A model generated the notes under the pieces. It searched no databases and had not been told where the DNA came from. It saw nothing but the letters and a program-made list of their open reading frames with translations. 64,000 bases of DNA from Proteles cristata cristata. Taxonomy: Eukaryota > Chordata > Mammalia > Carnivora > Hyaenidae. Positions 37,151 to 47,812 of the stretch are shown here, one piece after another (position 1 is the first letter of the stretch; the number at the start of each line of letters is the position of its first letter). The position numbers and the translations under genes are program-made. The DNA lies in assembly GCA_017311185.1 (NCBI GenBank), contig JAESUZ010003107.1, positions 930,001-994,000 on the forward strand, read 5' to 3'.

Positions 37151-39070
37151 TGGATAAAAGGACTGTAATAGATTTTATTTCCCTTCCCTCTGCCTACCAC
37201 TACTGTAACAACCACCCATATCATGATCACACTGATGGTAATATTGTACATGTATTTTAATGTATCACATATGTACACACACACTCATATACACACAAAT
37301 GTACAAATATTGGTTATAAAGTGTGGACTCAAAAATAAAGAGTGATAAAGACATGATAGTGGTAATGATGACAACTATTTAAAACCAAGAGAGAGAAAGA
37401 AGATGAGTAAAAGGGGGAGCTTATAGCAATAAAAAAACCCATGTTTGTAATTGACAGAAAAGAGTTACTGCTTGGATAAAAGGTGTGTTACAAAGTTATC
37501 AGAATGGCTTAATATTGGAATACTATAGGAAACAGAGATCATTATTTTTTCTTGAAAAGTAGTGAATTCTATTTGTTTACCTAGAAAAACCTAAACAAAT
37601 TAATATTTTCTCAAGGTAAAGACTGACTTTATGAAAATTTAAATCTCCAGGACACAACCTGAAAAGATTTCTCAAGTAGTGAAAGGAAGGATGACCAGTT
37701 GTGAACACCAACCAACTGAAAAGGTATCAAGTTGTTTTCATCTGACACCTCCTAAGAGGCGAACATAGAAATGTAATTTTTATGAACTGCAATTTAGATT
37801 CATTCATCAATATTGTAACACTACTTATACTTTCCAGAGACAGTCTCATATTTATGTATACGTACTTGGTATGGTTGTTTAAAGTTCAGTATTAAGCTCC
37901 AAACCAAATTCTGCAAAGAAACTCCCTAAAATCTACAACTCTCAGAGATGCCTCTTCCGTATACCCTGGGAGGGCTCCTCCTTCTTTTCACAGGTCCTTA
38001 ACAACCTAACATGGTTCAGGTATTTACAGGAATTATTTTGGTTTCATAGACAGATCTGCCCCTGGCTTAGGTGACTTGTTTCTACTGAGGGAGGACTCAG
38101 CTATTATAGTCTGTAATTAACTGCAAATTAACTGTTCTTCCTTCCTGCCCTGCCTCATTTACCTGGAGAGGTACATAACAGCCACCACAGAATGTCCCAG
38201 CTGCTTTTCATTGTCTTATTACTTTATTTTTCATCTACGATGTACAATATAGAATTCAATGGAAAGAAAAACAGCTTCCAGTGGCCATACACTCTTTTCC
38301 AATAGATCTGTTAAGTCCAACACGGTTAAAATGGTGATCATTTCAGTTTTAAACTGACTGTGACGAAAATCAATAGATCTCTTTCACCTCTGAAAAACTG
38401 GGTTCAGATCTGAATTTGCTCTCAAGTGAAATCAATTTGGTGGCCTCTTAACCCAATGTCTGGGAACCACTGGTCCCCATCACACAATCACCCTGTTGCT
38501 TTTATTCTGCCTGGTTGCCTTTACTCTAGAGAGACAAGGGATCATAGGTGAGAGAAAAGCCAAGATGGAGTTGAGGATGAAAGTTGACTTAGGGGAAATC
38601 TGAAAACCACCAGTCAGGTGACAGTAGTGCTTTGGGGGAAGGGATTTGGGTTTGATAAGGAGGAGGAGGAAAGACAATAGATTCTGTATCTTGATGTCAG
38701 GATTCACATATTACATAGAGCTTTTCTCTTTCATTAATGCTGGGTATCCTACCCGTTTCCTTTTCTCTTTTGAAATTGAAATGAAATTTACACTTAAAAA
38801 TTCATGATGAAAGTAAAACTAGGTACTGAAAATAAAAATTTTTAAGATTTATATGAATGGTATTTACAATTTTAAGTCTTCAAGAACCAAAAAGTTAAAA
38901 CATACACCAAATCCAAATTCAACTAGGTTTTCATGTGACAAAAATTCTCTGACTTGGTTTCTTATTATTAATGTGTTGAGTAATCTGTACATATTTTAAA
39001 ATATAACATATATGATATATATGGTAATTCTCTGACAAAAGAGTCAAAGTTATCAGCCACTATCATCAAT
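37150..39070. other. Unassigned AT-rich sequence
   Basis: A short CA-rich tract occurs near 37272-37300. Nothing else is recognised. The minus-strand open frame at 38480-38707 lacks homology that I can recognise. Confidence 0.4.
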
Positions 39071-39081
39071 GTTGAACAAGT

Positions 39082-39271
39082 TTTTTTTAATTTTTTAAAC
39101 ATTTACTTATTTTTGAAAGACAGAGCACAAGTTGGGGAGTGGCAGAGAGAGAGGGAGACACAGAATCTGAAGCAGGCTCCAGGTTGTCAGCACAGAGCCT
39201 GATGCGGGACTTGAACCCACAAACTGTGAGCCGAAGTTGGATGCTTAACTGACTGAGCCACCCAGACACCC
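39082..39271 (-). mobile_element. CAN-SINE, full-length, with perfect 9-bp TSD
   Basis: The reverse element has a T-tract tail at 39081-39088, a GA-rich body, 'ttgtcagcacagagcctgat' and the head complement 'ctgagccacccagacaccc'. The duplication TGAACAAGT flanks it at 39073-39081 and 39272-39280. The open frame at 39087-39278 is SINE-derived. Confidence 0.96.
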
Positions 39272-39655
39272 TGAACAAGTAGATATTTTCAACTGGGCCT
39301 TTCTTTAAGCTATTTTATTCTTTTTTGAAATTTGAAACTTCAGTTTTAAGTATAGCAAAGTGTTTAGCTATACTCCTTATGAAAATTATGCTTTGGATCA
39401 ATAGTCAACCAACAGAGATACTTTTCTTTAATAACAACAGAATATGAACTGAAATTTAAAGTTTTAACTTCACTTCTTTTGGAGCTCTTTTATTTATACT
39501 CAATGAAAAGAAATATAGTTTATTTTCATTTCAAATTTGTAAAATCACAATAAATCTGGAGCTTAAGCTTTTATATTCAATTGTTCTTAATATATTTACC
39601 TATATAATTATTACAACCATGTTATTTCTCTAAGTTGTACCATAAAATCTAACTA

Positions 39656-39991
39656 TAGTTGACCTTTGAACAACATGGGTTTGAATTGAATGGATCCACT
39701 AATATGCAGATTTTTTTTTCAAAACAGTATTGTACTATAAATGCTTTTTCTCTTCCTTATGATTTTTTTAAATAACATTTTATTTTCTCCACCTTATTGT
39801 AAGAATACATACAGTAAATAATATATTTAATATATGAAATATGTGTTAATTAAATGTTTATGTCATTGGTAAGACTTCTGGTCAACAATAGGCTATCAGT
39901 AAAGTTTTAAGGGAGCCAAAAAGTTATATGTGGATTTTTCACTGCAAGAGGGTTGGTGCCCCAAACCCCTGCATTGTTCAAGAGTCAACTG
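39656..39991. mobile_element. TcMar-Tigger-type non-autonomous DNA transposon (MER8-like)
   Basis: About 336 bp bounded by terminal inverted repeats: left 'tagttgacctttgaacaaca' at 39656 and right 'tgttcaagagtcaactg' ending at 39991. It is flanked by the TA dinucleotides (39654-39655 and 39992-39993) expected from Tc1/mariner target duplication. The interior is AT-rich with no transposase frame. The family name is from recognition; superfamily assignment rests on TIR plus TA. Confidence 0.75.
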
Positions 39992-40024
39992 TATACAGAT
40001 TCATTGAAGGAATGTTGTAGTTAT

Positions 40025-40212
40025 TGGGATAAAGTCCTCACTTCCTAACTAGGCTTTTAAGGCTCATGATCTTATTTGTGTTTTTCAGTGTCCCTTGTAC
40101 TTTAATTATAACCAATACTGAATTTATTTTAGTGCCTCAAATTTAAATACTTTCTTGCCTTCTAGCCTTTGCAGGTGCTATTCCTTATGCCTCTTTATTC
40201 TTTTGTCCTTCA
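40025..40212 (+). repeat. L2 fragment
   Basis: 'ggataaagtcctcacttcct' followed by 'ggcttttaaggctcatgatc' and 'ctttgcaggtgctattcctt' is sense L2-type sequence. Confidence 0.55.
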
Positions 40213-41394
40213 TATCTTCACCTGACCAATACCTATTTTTTTCTTTTCTATAATTCAATGATTTTTACTAAATTTATAGAACTGTGCAACCATCATCAAA
40301 ATCCAGCTTTAGAACATTTTGATCATCTCAATACAATCCTTGCGGAACTTTGCACTAAATTCCCATTCCCATGACCAGCCCAGGCAACTAACAATTTGCT
40401 TACTGTCTCTGTCTTTTCTGGACTTTTCATAAAAATAAAATTATAGAATATGTAGTCTTTTGTGTCTGACTTCTTTCATTCAGCATAATATTTTTCAATC
40501 TTATCTATGCTGTATCATGTATCAGTAGTTGGTCCCTTTTTATTACCAAATACGATATCCATTGTATGTACCACTTTTACTCATGTATTCACCAGTTAGA
40601 CATTTGGATTGTTTCCAAATAGACTATTATAATTAATGCTGGTATGAATATTCATGTAAAAGTCTTTGTGTGGATAGATTTTTTCATTTCCCTTGGGTAG
40701 TTACCTATGAGTAGAATATGGGTTATATGATAAATTAATGTTTAACTTTTCAAGAAACTGCCAACTGTACTCTAGCATGGCTGTAACATCACCTTTTCCC
40801 ATTAGCAGTGTGAGGATTCCAATTTCTCCACATCCTCACCAACACTTGGTATTGTCTCTTTTTGATTATAGTCATTTTAGTGGATCTATTAGATGTAGTA
40901 TCTCATAATAGCCCTAATTGGCATTTCTATAACTATGGATGTTGAACATCTTTTCATGTGATGATTAGCTATTTCTATGCCTTTTTCAGAAAGCTTTTGA
41001 AGTATTTAGCTCCCTTTGATTTTATTATAGTTTTGTCACCTGATTATTGAGTTGTAAGAGTAATTTGTTTATACATTCTAGATATGAGTATCCTTTATCA
41101 AATATGTGCTTTGTAAAAATTTTCTCCCATTCTGTGTCTTGTCCTTGCGTTTTCCCAACCACTCTCTTTTGAAGCACAAAATGTTTTAATTGTGGTAAAG
41201 TCCAATTATTAATAATTTTCTTTTATGAATTATGCTTTGGTGCTATACCTGAAAACTCACTGCCAAACCCAAGACCACAGAGATATTCCTCTATGTTTTC
41301 ATTAACAGATTTGTAATTTTATTTCTGCATTTAAATCTATGTATGATCCGGTTTGAGTTGATTTTTTTTATATGGTAGGAGGTAAGATTCTAAA

Positions 41395-41420
41395 TTTTTT
41401 TTTTTTTTTTTTTTTTTTTT
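41395..41420. repeat. Poly-T tract (26 T)
   Basis: A pure T run inside the antisense L1, 50 bp left of a young SINE. It falls where the L1 normally has a shorter T-rich spot, so slippage expansion is the simplest reading. Confidence 0.95.
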
Positions 41421-41471
41421 GCATCCAGACATCCAATTTCTTTGGTCACTTGTTGAAAATACTAACCTTTC

Positions 41472-41688
41472 GGGGCGCCTGGGTGGCTTAGTCGGTTAAG
41501 CGTCCGACTTTCGCTTGGGTCATGATCTCGCGGTTCGTGGGTTCGAGCCCCGCGTCGGGCTCTGTGCTGACTGCCGGCTCAGAGCCTGGAGCCTGTTTCA
41601 GTCTGTGACTCCCTCTCTCACTGACCCTCCCTTGCTCACGCTGTCTCTCTCTCTCCTAGAAATAAATAAAAAACATTTAAAGAAAAAA
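41472..41688 (+). mobile_element. CAN-SINE, young subtype, perfect 17-bp TSD
   Basis: A near-pristine copy: A box TGGCTTAGTCGG at 41484-41495, B box GGTTCGAGCC at 41540-41549, CT-rich body, TCCTAGAAATAAATAAA and an A-rich tail. Flanking duplications at 41455-41471 and 41689-41705 are identical over 17 bp. It belongs to the 'gtttcagtctgtgactccct' body type shared with the copies at 44.0, 44.6 and 55.0 kb. The insertion splits the antisense L1M. The open frame at 41515-41724 is SINE plus flank. Confidence 0.98.
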
Positions 41689-41935
41689 GAAAATACTAAC
41701 CTTTCTTCCACTAAATTGGCTTAGTACCTTTGTCAAAAATCAATTGACCATAAATGTAAGGGCTTATTCTGGACTTTCAAATCTATTCCACTGATAGGTC
41801 TATTCTTATGCCAGTACCACACCATTCTGATTACTTAGTTTTATAGCAAGTTTTGAAATTGGGAAGTGTAAGTCCTCCAACTTTTTTCTCTTTCAAAATT
41901 TTTTTCACTACACTAAGTCCTTACATTTCTTTTTT

Positions 41936-42660
41936 TTCAATCAGCACATGAAAAGATGGTAAACATCTTTATTCCTTAAGAAAATTCAAAACAAAACCAC
42001 AATAAACCACATCACACAATGGAATGGACAAAATTTCAAAGTCTGACAATACAATTTGGTGCTGAGAAGGTGCAACAAATGGATCCCTCATACATTGTTG
42101 ATGGGATGCAAATAATCCAGCCACATTGGAAAAGAATTTGACAACTTCCTACTATACAATACAGTAAATCTACTCCTAGGAATTTAAATAAGGAAATAAA
42201 AATCTTTATCCACACACAAAAAAAATCTTTTACATCAATGTGCACAGCAGCTTTCTTCATAATAGCCCAAGTTAGATGCAATTGATTGTGGTGTATTTAT
42301 ACAGTGGAATGCTACACAGCAACAAAAGAAACAAGGAACCAATATACATAATAGTGAATATTTATGAGTGAATAATTATGAGTCTCAAAAACATTATACT
42401 GAGGAAAGTAAATAAGATACAAAAGAATGCATTTTATAATATGAACTTTTTAAAAAATTTTTGTAAGTTTATTTATTTTTGAGAGAGAGAAAGAGAGCAC
42501 AAGTAGGGGAAGCGCAGAGTGTGGGACTTGGTCCCATGAACCCTGAGATCATGACAGGAGCCAAAATCAAGAATCCATCGCTCAATTGACTGAGCCACCA
42601 TGGTGCCTCCATAATATGAGGTTCTAAACACAGTAAAATTTATCTTACTATAAAAACTAT
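41936..42660 (+). mobile_element. L1 3'-part, sense, inside the antisense L1M
   Basis: Sense L1 ORF2 C-terminal and 3' region: 'tgaaaagatggtaaacatct', 'atacattgttgatgggatgc', 'actcctaggaatttaaataa', 'atttatacagtggaatgcta' and 'gaggaaagtaaataagatac'. It separates collinear antisense L1 segments ending at about 41935 and resuming at about 42665, so it is a later insertion. A SINE interrupts it at 42445-42610. ORF2 frames are destroyed. Confidence 0.75.
42445..42610 (-). mobile_element. CAN-SINE, older, with 9-bp TSD
   Basis: The reverse element shows 'aagtttatttatttttgaga' (tail and signal), a GA-rich body shortened by an internal deletion, and the head complement 'gactgagccaccatggtgcc'. ATAATATGA repeats at 42436-42444 and 42611-42619. 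Confidence 0.9.
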
Positions 42661-43062
42661 ATTACTTGTTAACTGTAGGGTCAGCTTATTAATCTCTGCA
42701 AAAAAGGGCCTGCTGGAATTTTGATAGCTATTGGACTGCATTTATATGGCAATGTAGGGGTAATTGACATCTTAACATTATTGAGTCTTCCAATCCATGA
42801 ACATGGGCTATCTCATAACTTATTCAGATTTTTAAAAATATTTCTCAGCTATGTTTCATAATTTTTAGTGTACACACCTACACTTTTTAAATTAAATTTA
42901 TCCCTAAGTATTTTATTCTTCTTGATGTTATTTTTAATGTGATTGTTTACTTAGATTCATTTTTGGAGGGTTCAATACTACTACATAAAAATACAATTGA
43001 GTTTTGTATATTGATCTTGTAACAAATAACCTGGCTGAGCTCATTTCTTAGTTGTAGTTTCT

Positions 43063-43728
43063 GAGGATTCTGATTCCACGTCAAAATCCTATGCGTGATC
43101 CTTCAGTCTGAATTATAAACAATAACAGACTTTGTCTGGCAGGCTTCATGGAAGGCAGCTTCCATTCTCATACCAGACTTGGTGTACATACATGCATTGC
43201 AGTTTTCTTAATCCTGTAGTCAAAAACTCAGTTTTCCAATCTGGGCCAGCCAAGCTCATGTGCATATCTGTGTTCTTAAACAAGGTAACTTCATTCAGAG
43301 GTGTCCTCATTGGAGGCCTGGAATCAGGCACTTGACCTGTAACTCTTCGGAGACCTCCTTATCAGGGCCCTTGGCTAAAGCACTTTGCCCCATTTTGACA
43401 TAATCCCTTTCCACTCTTAGCCCTTTTCCTTCTCTTCTTCTTCTTTCTCTGCCATCCATCCCACCCCTACCCCTAGCCCATGGGTCCATAAAGAGGTGGC
43501 ATCCATTTAGAACTATTTATGCATCTGTACTGCATCCACCTTACTTACCCATGTCCAGAGCCATTCTATGAAAAAAAATGGAACACTGAGATCAAGTGCC
43601 TCATTTTGCCTCTCGCTTGCTTGAGGCAAAGTCAACTTTATTTACACGGTCAGTAAATAAAGACTTGATTGTTACTTTCAGTTTGTCTAATTGTCCTAAT
43701 TTACCAACTCCACCTTATTGCTTGATAG
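43063..43728. other. Unidentified ~650-bp segment bisecting the antisense L1M
   Basis: L1M sequence stops near 43062 and resumes near 43729 at the adjoining L1 position. The intervening DNA is not recognised. It contains a pyrimidine-rich stretch (43405-43475) and AATAAA at 43656-43661. GTTTCT occurs at both edges (43057-43062 and 43729-43734), which could be a 6-bp target duplication. The open frames on both strands (43132-43489) have no recognisable domains. A solo LTR is possible but the termini do not clearly read TG...CA. Confidence 0.5.
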
Positions 43729-44033
43729 GTTTCTTTGTGTATTCATATTTTCAACATATAGAATCATGTCATTCTGAATAAAGAAAATTTTATTTCTTCC
43801 TTTCAATAGATGACTTTTATATATTTTTTCTGACTTTACTAGATAGAATATACAGTATAATTTTGAATAAAAGTGGTGAGAGCACACATGCTTGCCTAGT
43901 TCCTAATCTTAGGAGGAATGCACTCAGTTGTTAATTATTAAGTCTGATATTAGCAACGGACTTTTTATAAATGTCCTTTATCAGATTGACAGACTTACCT
44001 TCTATTCCTAGTTCATTAAGAGTTTTTTTCATG

Positions 44034-44252
44034 GGGGCGCCTAGGTGGCTTAGTCGGTTAAGCGTCCGACTTTTGCTTAGGTCATGATCTCGCAGTTCGT
44101 GGGTTCGAGCCCCGCATCCGGCTCTGTGCTGACTGCCAGCTCAGAGCCTGGAGCCTGTTTCAGTCTGTGACTCCCTCTCTCTCTGACCCTCCCCTGCTCA
44201 CGCTGTCTCTCTCTCTCCTAGAAATAAATAAAAATATTTAAAAAAAAAAAGA
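44034..44252 (+). mobile_element. CAN-SINE, young subtype, perfect 16-bp TSD
   Basis: A complete copy with head 'gcgcctaggtggcttagtcg', 'ctgactgccagctcagagcc', 'gtttcagtctgtgactccct' and a TCCTAGAAATAAATAAA tail. Identical 16-bp duplications lie at 44018-44033 and 44253-44268. It is inserted in the antisense L1M. Confidence 0.98.
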
Positions 44253-44570
44253 AAGAGTTTTTTTCATGAATAAGTATTCAATTTTGTCAAATTCTTCTTT
44301 CTGCACCTATTGAAATGACACTTTTGTCCTTTATTCTATTGGTATCGTAAATTACACTAAATTTGATTTTGGGATATGAAATCTGCCTTGTGTGTCTAGA
44401 ATAAATTCTATTTAGTCATGGTATATGATCCTTTATGTACGTTCCTGTTATTCAGTTTGAGAATATTTTCTTGAGATTTTTTGCATCTACATTCATAAAG
44501 AATGATGGTCCATAGTTTTGTTTTCTTGTAATCCCTTTTTCTGGCTTTGATATCAGAATAATTCTCATTT

Positions 44571-44794
44571 GGGGCGCCTGGGTGGCTTAGTCGGTTAAGC
44601 GTCCGACTTTCGCTTAGGTCATGATCTCGCGGTCCGTGGGTTCGAGCCCCACGTCAGGCTCTGTGCTGACTGCCAGCTCAGAGCCTGAAGCCTGTTTCAG
44701 TCTGTGACTCCCTCTCTCTCTGACCCTCCCCTGCTCACGCTGTCTCTCTCTCTCTCCTGGAAATAAAAAAAAAAAAAAACATTAAAAAAAAAAA
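44571..44794 (+). mobile_element. CAN-SINE, young subtype, perfect 16-bp TSD
   Basis: A complete copy of the same subtype. AGAATAATTCTCATTT is duplicated at 44555-44570 and 44795-44810. The tail carries two A-runs, one of 14 (44768-44779 region) and one of about 12. It is the second SINE within 550 bp to land in the same L1M. Confidence 0.98.
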
Positions 44795-45131
44795 AGAATA
44801 ATTCTCATTTTGTAGAATGAGTTGGGAAGTGTTCCCCCTCCCCTCTACCTTCTAGAAGAGCTTGGGAATTATTGGTTATTATTTATTCTTTATGTGTTTG
44901 ATAAAATTCATTTGGGAAGCCATCTGAACCTGGACTTTTCTTTGTGGGAATATTTTTAGTTACTATTCAATTTCCTTATATTTTTATTAATCTATTTGAA
45001 TTTTCTATTTTTTCATATGTTATTTTTGATCATTTGTGTCTAAGAATTTGATCATTTTATCTATGTTTTCTAATCTATTGATATAAAATTGTTCATAGGA
45101 ACTTATTTTAATCCTTTTCATTTCTGTAAGG

Positions 45132-45785
45132 ACAGGAGAAGGAGTTAAGATGGCAAATAGTAAGGGGACCCTGGGCTTGTCATAGTCTTGAACACAGCTA
45201 GAGCAAAAAGAAACCATTTTGAACACCTAGAAAATCAACCTGAGGATTAACAGAATAATCTACATAATTTGATGGGAAAGAACATGGCAGTTCCTCTTAA
45301 CAAGCAAACCAAAGCACGCCTAGGATCTAGTTTCCTTTATTTGATTTTTTTTAAATTTTTATTTCATTCTATTATTGTTGTTGTTTCTTCCTCAGAAATG
45401 ACATGATAGGGGAGTACAACTCAAAGGAAAGAACAGGAAGCAATGATGGCCAGGGATTTAATCAATGCAGATATAAGTAAGGTGTCTGAACCAGAATTTA
45501 AAACAATTATAAGGATACCAGCTGGGCTTGAAAAAAGCAGAGAAAACACTAGAGGTTCTTGTTCTGGGGACATAAGAGAACTAATTCATAGATTCCTACC
45601 CTCCCAAAATTTCTTTCAGTTGTTGATTTCTAATTTAGTACGACTGCATCAGAAGCTAAAGAGAAACTAAAGAGAACTAAAAAAATATTATAGGAAGGCA
45701 TGACAATAATGACTCCTCAAATAAAAAACATCATTAAAGAGATAGAAATTACTTTAAAAGTTCAGTCAGTTTATCTTGCTTTTGT
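45132..45785 (+). mobile_element. L1 5' region / ORF1-start fragment, sense
   Basis: 'gagttaagatggcaaatagt' with 'gaaaatcaacctgaggatta' resembles a carnivore-type L1 5' UTR. 'ccagaatttaaaacaattat', 'aaggataccagctgggcttg' and 'aaaaaagcagagaaaacact' (45490-45555) resemble the start of L1M ORF1. It abuts the antisense L1M ORF2 end at about 45130, so it may be an inverted 5' piece of the same insertion or a separate one. The 75-residue frame at 45443-45670 is an ORF1 relic. Confidence 0.55.
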
Positions 45786-45789
45786 TTTT

Positions 45790-46215
45790 TTTTTTTTTTG
45801 GACCTTCCCCTGTCTCCCCTAAGCATTTTCTAGGCCTCATATTGAGCTAGGGCCAGTAGATAACTAGGCCCTCTCCAGTCTATCTTGGGAATGTGCATAG
45901 CTGTTTGCAAGCCTATGGGTTCAAGACAACCAGGGCTATGTGAGAGCTTATTAAGGCTCACTATGGCTACCTTACTTACCTAGATATCCCTGCTGAATTT
46001 CTAGCTAGTGTACCTCAATGACAACCTCAAATTAGCTGTGAAGCTGAAACTTTCTGACTGCCACTGAAATTCCTACCGCTTACAATGCCTCAGGGCATGC
46101 ACCTCCTCCAAATCAGGTCAGCCTCCTCAAGTAGTTCTTAATCCCTACCCTACCCTGGTAGGACATCTATTCCAATAGAGCTGAAGAGCTAAAACCCCAG
46201 CGCTACTTAAAATTC
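45790..46215. other. Unidentified segment after a T-run
   Basis: Begins with a T-run (45784-45799) and continues through mildly GC-richer text to about 46210. The T-run could be the tail of an unrecognised antisense retroelement. No open frame or family motif is recognised. Confidence 0.4.
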
Positions 46216-46389
46216 ATTGTTTTTCTTGAACAAATGTTTCTAAATTTCTAGAGTCCTTAAATGGTTGTTTCTGTGAGTTTCTTTCATTTCTATCACTGAT
46301 TTTTGAGAAAGAGACTTAGCTAGTCCCATGCTCTGCTATTCCAGAAGTTCCTTTCCATTATCCACCGTTTTTGTCTTGTATCTAACACC

Positions 46390-46640
46390 AAGTCCTATAA
46401 TACCAATTCCTAAGACTGAACTAAATTCCTCTTCAAAGTTTTGACTTCAGACCTTGTGTTGTTTCAAAAGAGTTTTCACATTATCCACAAGTAGTTCTCT
46501 GTTTATTTATATGCTTCCTCACTAGACTATAAACTTACAGAGGACAGTGTGTGTCTCTTCCGTTTACTGCTTTACCCCAGCAGCTAGCATAGCACTTGAC
46601 ACATGGTGGATACTCAGTGAAAATAATAATTTACTTGTAA
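46390..46640 (+). repeat. L2 3' end
   Basis: 'agactataaacttacagagg', 'accccagcagctagcatagc', 'acttgacacatggtggatac' and 'tcagtgaaaataataatt' form the sense L2 terminus. Confidence 0.78.
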
Positions 46641-46923
46641 TAATGAAATGAGATTTAAATCCATAGACTCATTTATGGACAGTAGCTATTGCAATTCTGA
46701 TATGGAGATAGAACTGAGGTCACTTGATGGTTTCTAGGTATAATCTTTGACTCGTACCATTTATCCAAAATGTCGGATGTATGTCAATGTTGCCGAGGGA
46801 AAAAAATATGTTCCTCAAAGCTTGGCAGTTCAAAAACATTACAACACATGGTATTTTCTAGTGGGAGGGTCACAGAGATGATCAGCCACATGGCAAGAAA
46901 ACTTGTAGTTAATACCACTTGAT

Positions 46924-47168
46924 GGGGCGCCTGGGTGGCTTAGTCGGTTAAGCGTCCGACTTTCGCTTGGGTCATGATCTCGCGGTTCGTGGGTTCGAGC
47001 CCCGCGTCGGGCTCTGTGCTGACTGCCAGCTCGGAGCCTGGAGCCTGTTTCAGAGTCTGTGTCTCCCTCTCTCTCTGACCCTCCCCTGCTCACACTGTCT
47101 CTCTCTCTCCTTCTCTCTCTCTCTCTCCTAGAAATAAATAAAAAAACATTAAAAAAATTTAAAAAAAA
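46924..47168 (+). mobile_element. CAN-SINE, young subtype variant, perfect 12-bp TSD
   Basis: A complete copy with an expanded CT-rich body (47088-47128) and an intermediate body sequence ('gtttcagagtctgtgtctcc'), which links the two SINE types seen in this window. AATACCACTTGA is duplicated at 46911-46922 and 47169-47180. The minus-strand open frame at 46839-47093 is SINE-derived. Confidence 0.97.
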
Positions 47169-47179
47169 AATACCACTTG

Positions 47180-47803
47180 AAATACAGTAACATTGACTTT
47201 TTGGGGTGCAGCTATCAACATACCTCTGAATAAGTGGATCAAGATGCAGTACTGATAAATTTCAACACACACAAAAGCACTGCCCTAAATTGTGTAAATA
47301 TCTACTGCAGCATACCTCATAATGGTGGCAATAAAACCTTCAAAGACTTTTAGCCTCACATTTAGTTTTTAGCTAAGAAAGCAAGAACAGATGCCAGTGC
47401 TATGCTTATTTTAGAATTTCTCAAAGACATGGCTTCTGTTTATTATCAGAAAGAGACTGGGTCAGGGGCAGGAAAGGACAGAACTTACTATGTGGTTGTA
47501 TACAGGGAGGGCTCAGTTAATGCTGTTTGAACATTAATTGAATGCTTAAAATTTTATGCCTTCAGTTTTCAAACTATGCTCCATGGATTGTCATAGAAGA
47601 GCCTCAAAGAATATAGCTAAGGATAGGGGAGATCAAGTGAATAGGTTTCTGACCCCTTCTATGTTTTTACCCCCACTTTTATGTGTTTTATATATTAGAA
47701 TTTATCATCATGTTTTTTAATGGTTCATGGCAAAAATTATTTTTGAAAATCACTGAACTATATTATGTCAGGTAAACACAACTGCTTGATATATTTTAAA
47801 AAA
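47180..47803. other. Unassigned AT-rich sequence
   Basis: Nothing recognised between the SINE and the L1MA-type insertion. Confidence 0.4.
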
Positions 47804-47812
47804 TAACTTTCT

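Larger units (their letters stand above)
40215..45130 (-). mobile_element. L1M-type LINE, antisense, multiply interrupted
   Basis: The minus strand carries an old L1 from the middle of ORF2 (right, about 45130) to its 3' part (left, about 40215). Surviving segments lie at about 40215-41454, 41706-41935, 42665-43062, 43729-44017, 44269-44554 and 44811-45130. Their order is collinear with an L1: 'catgtatcagtagttggtcc', 'ctccacatcctcaccaacac', 'tcttatgccagtaccacacc', 'cttccaatccatgaacatgg', 'gaatgagttgggaagtgttc'. The gaps are filled by three CAN-SINEs, a sense L1 (with its own SINE) and an unidentified segment of about 650 bp. ORF2 is thoroughly broken. Confidence 0.88.

Noticed and set aside
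41484..41549. tRNA-like sequence with A and B boxes as a functional tRNA gene
   Set aside because: It is the tRNA-Lys-derived head of a CAN-SINE followed by SINE body and tail; the same applies to the other SINE copies.
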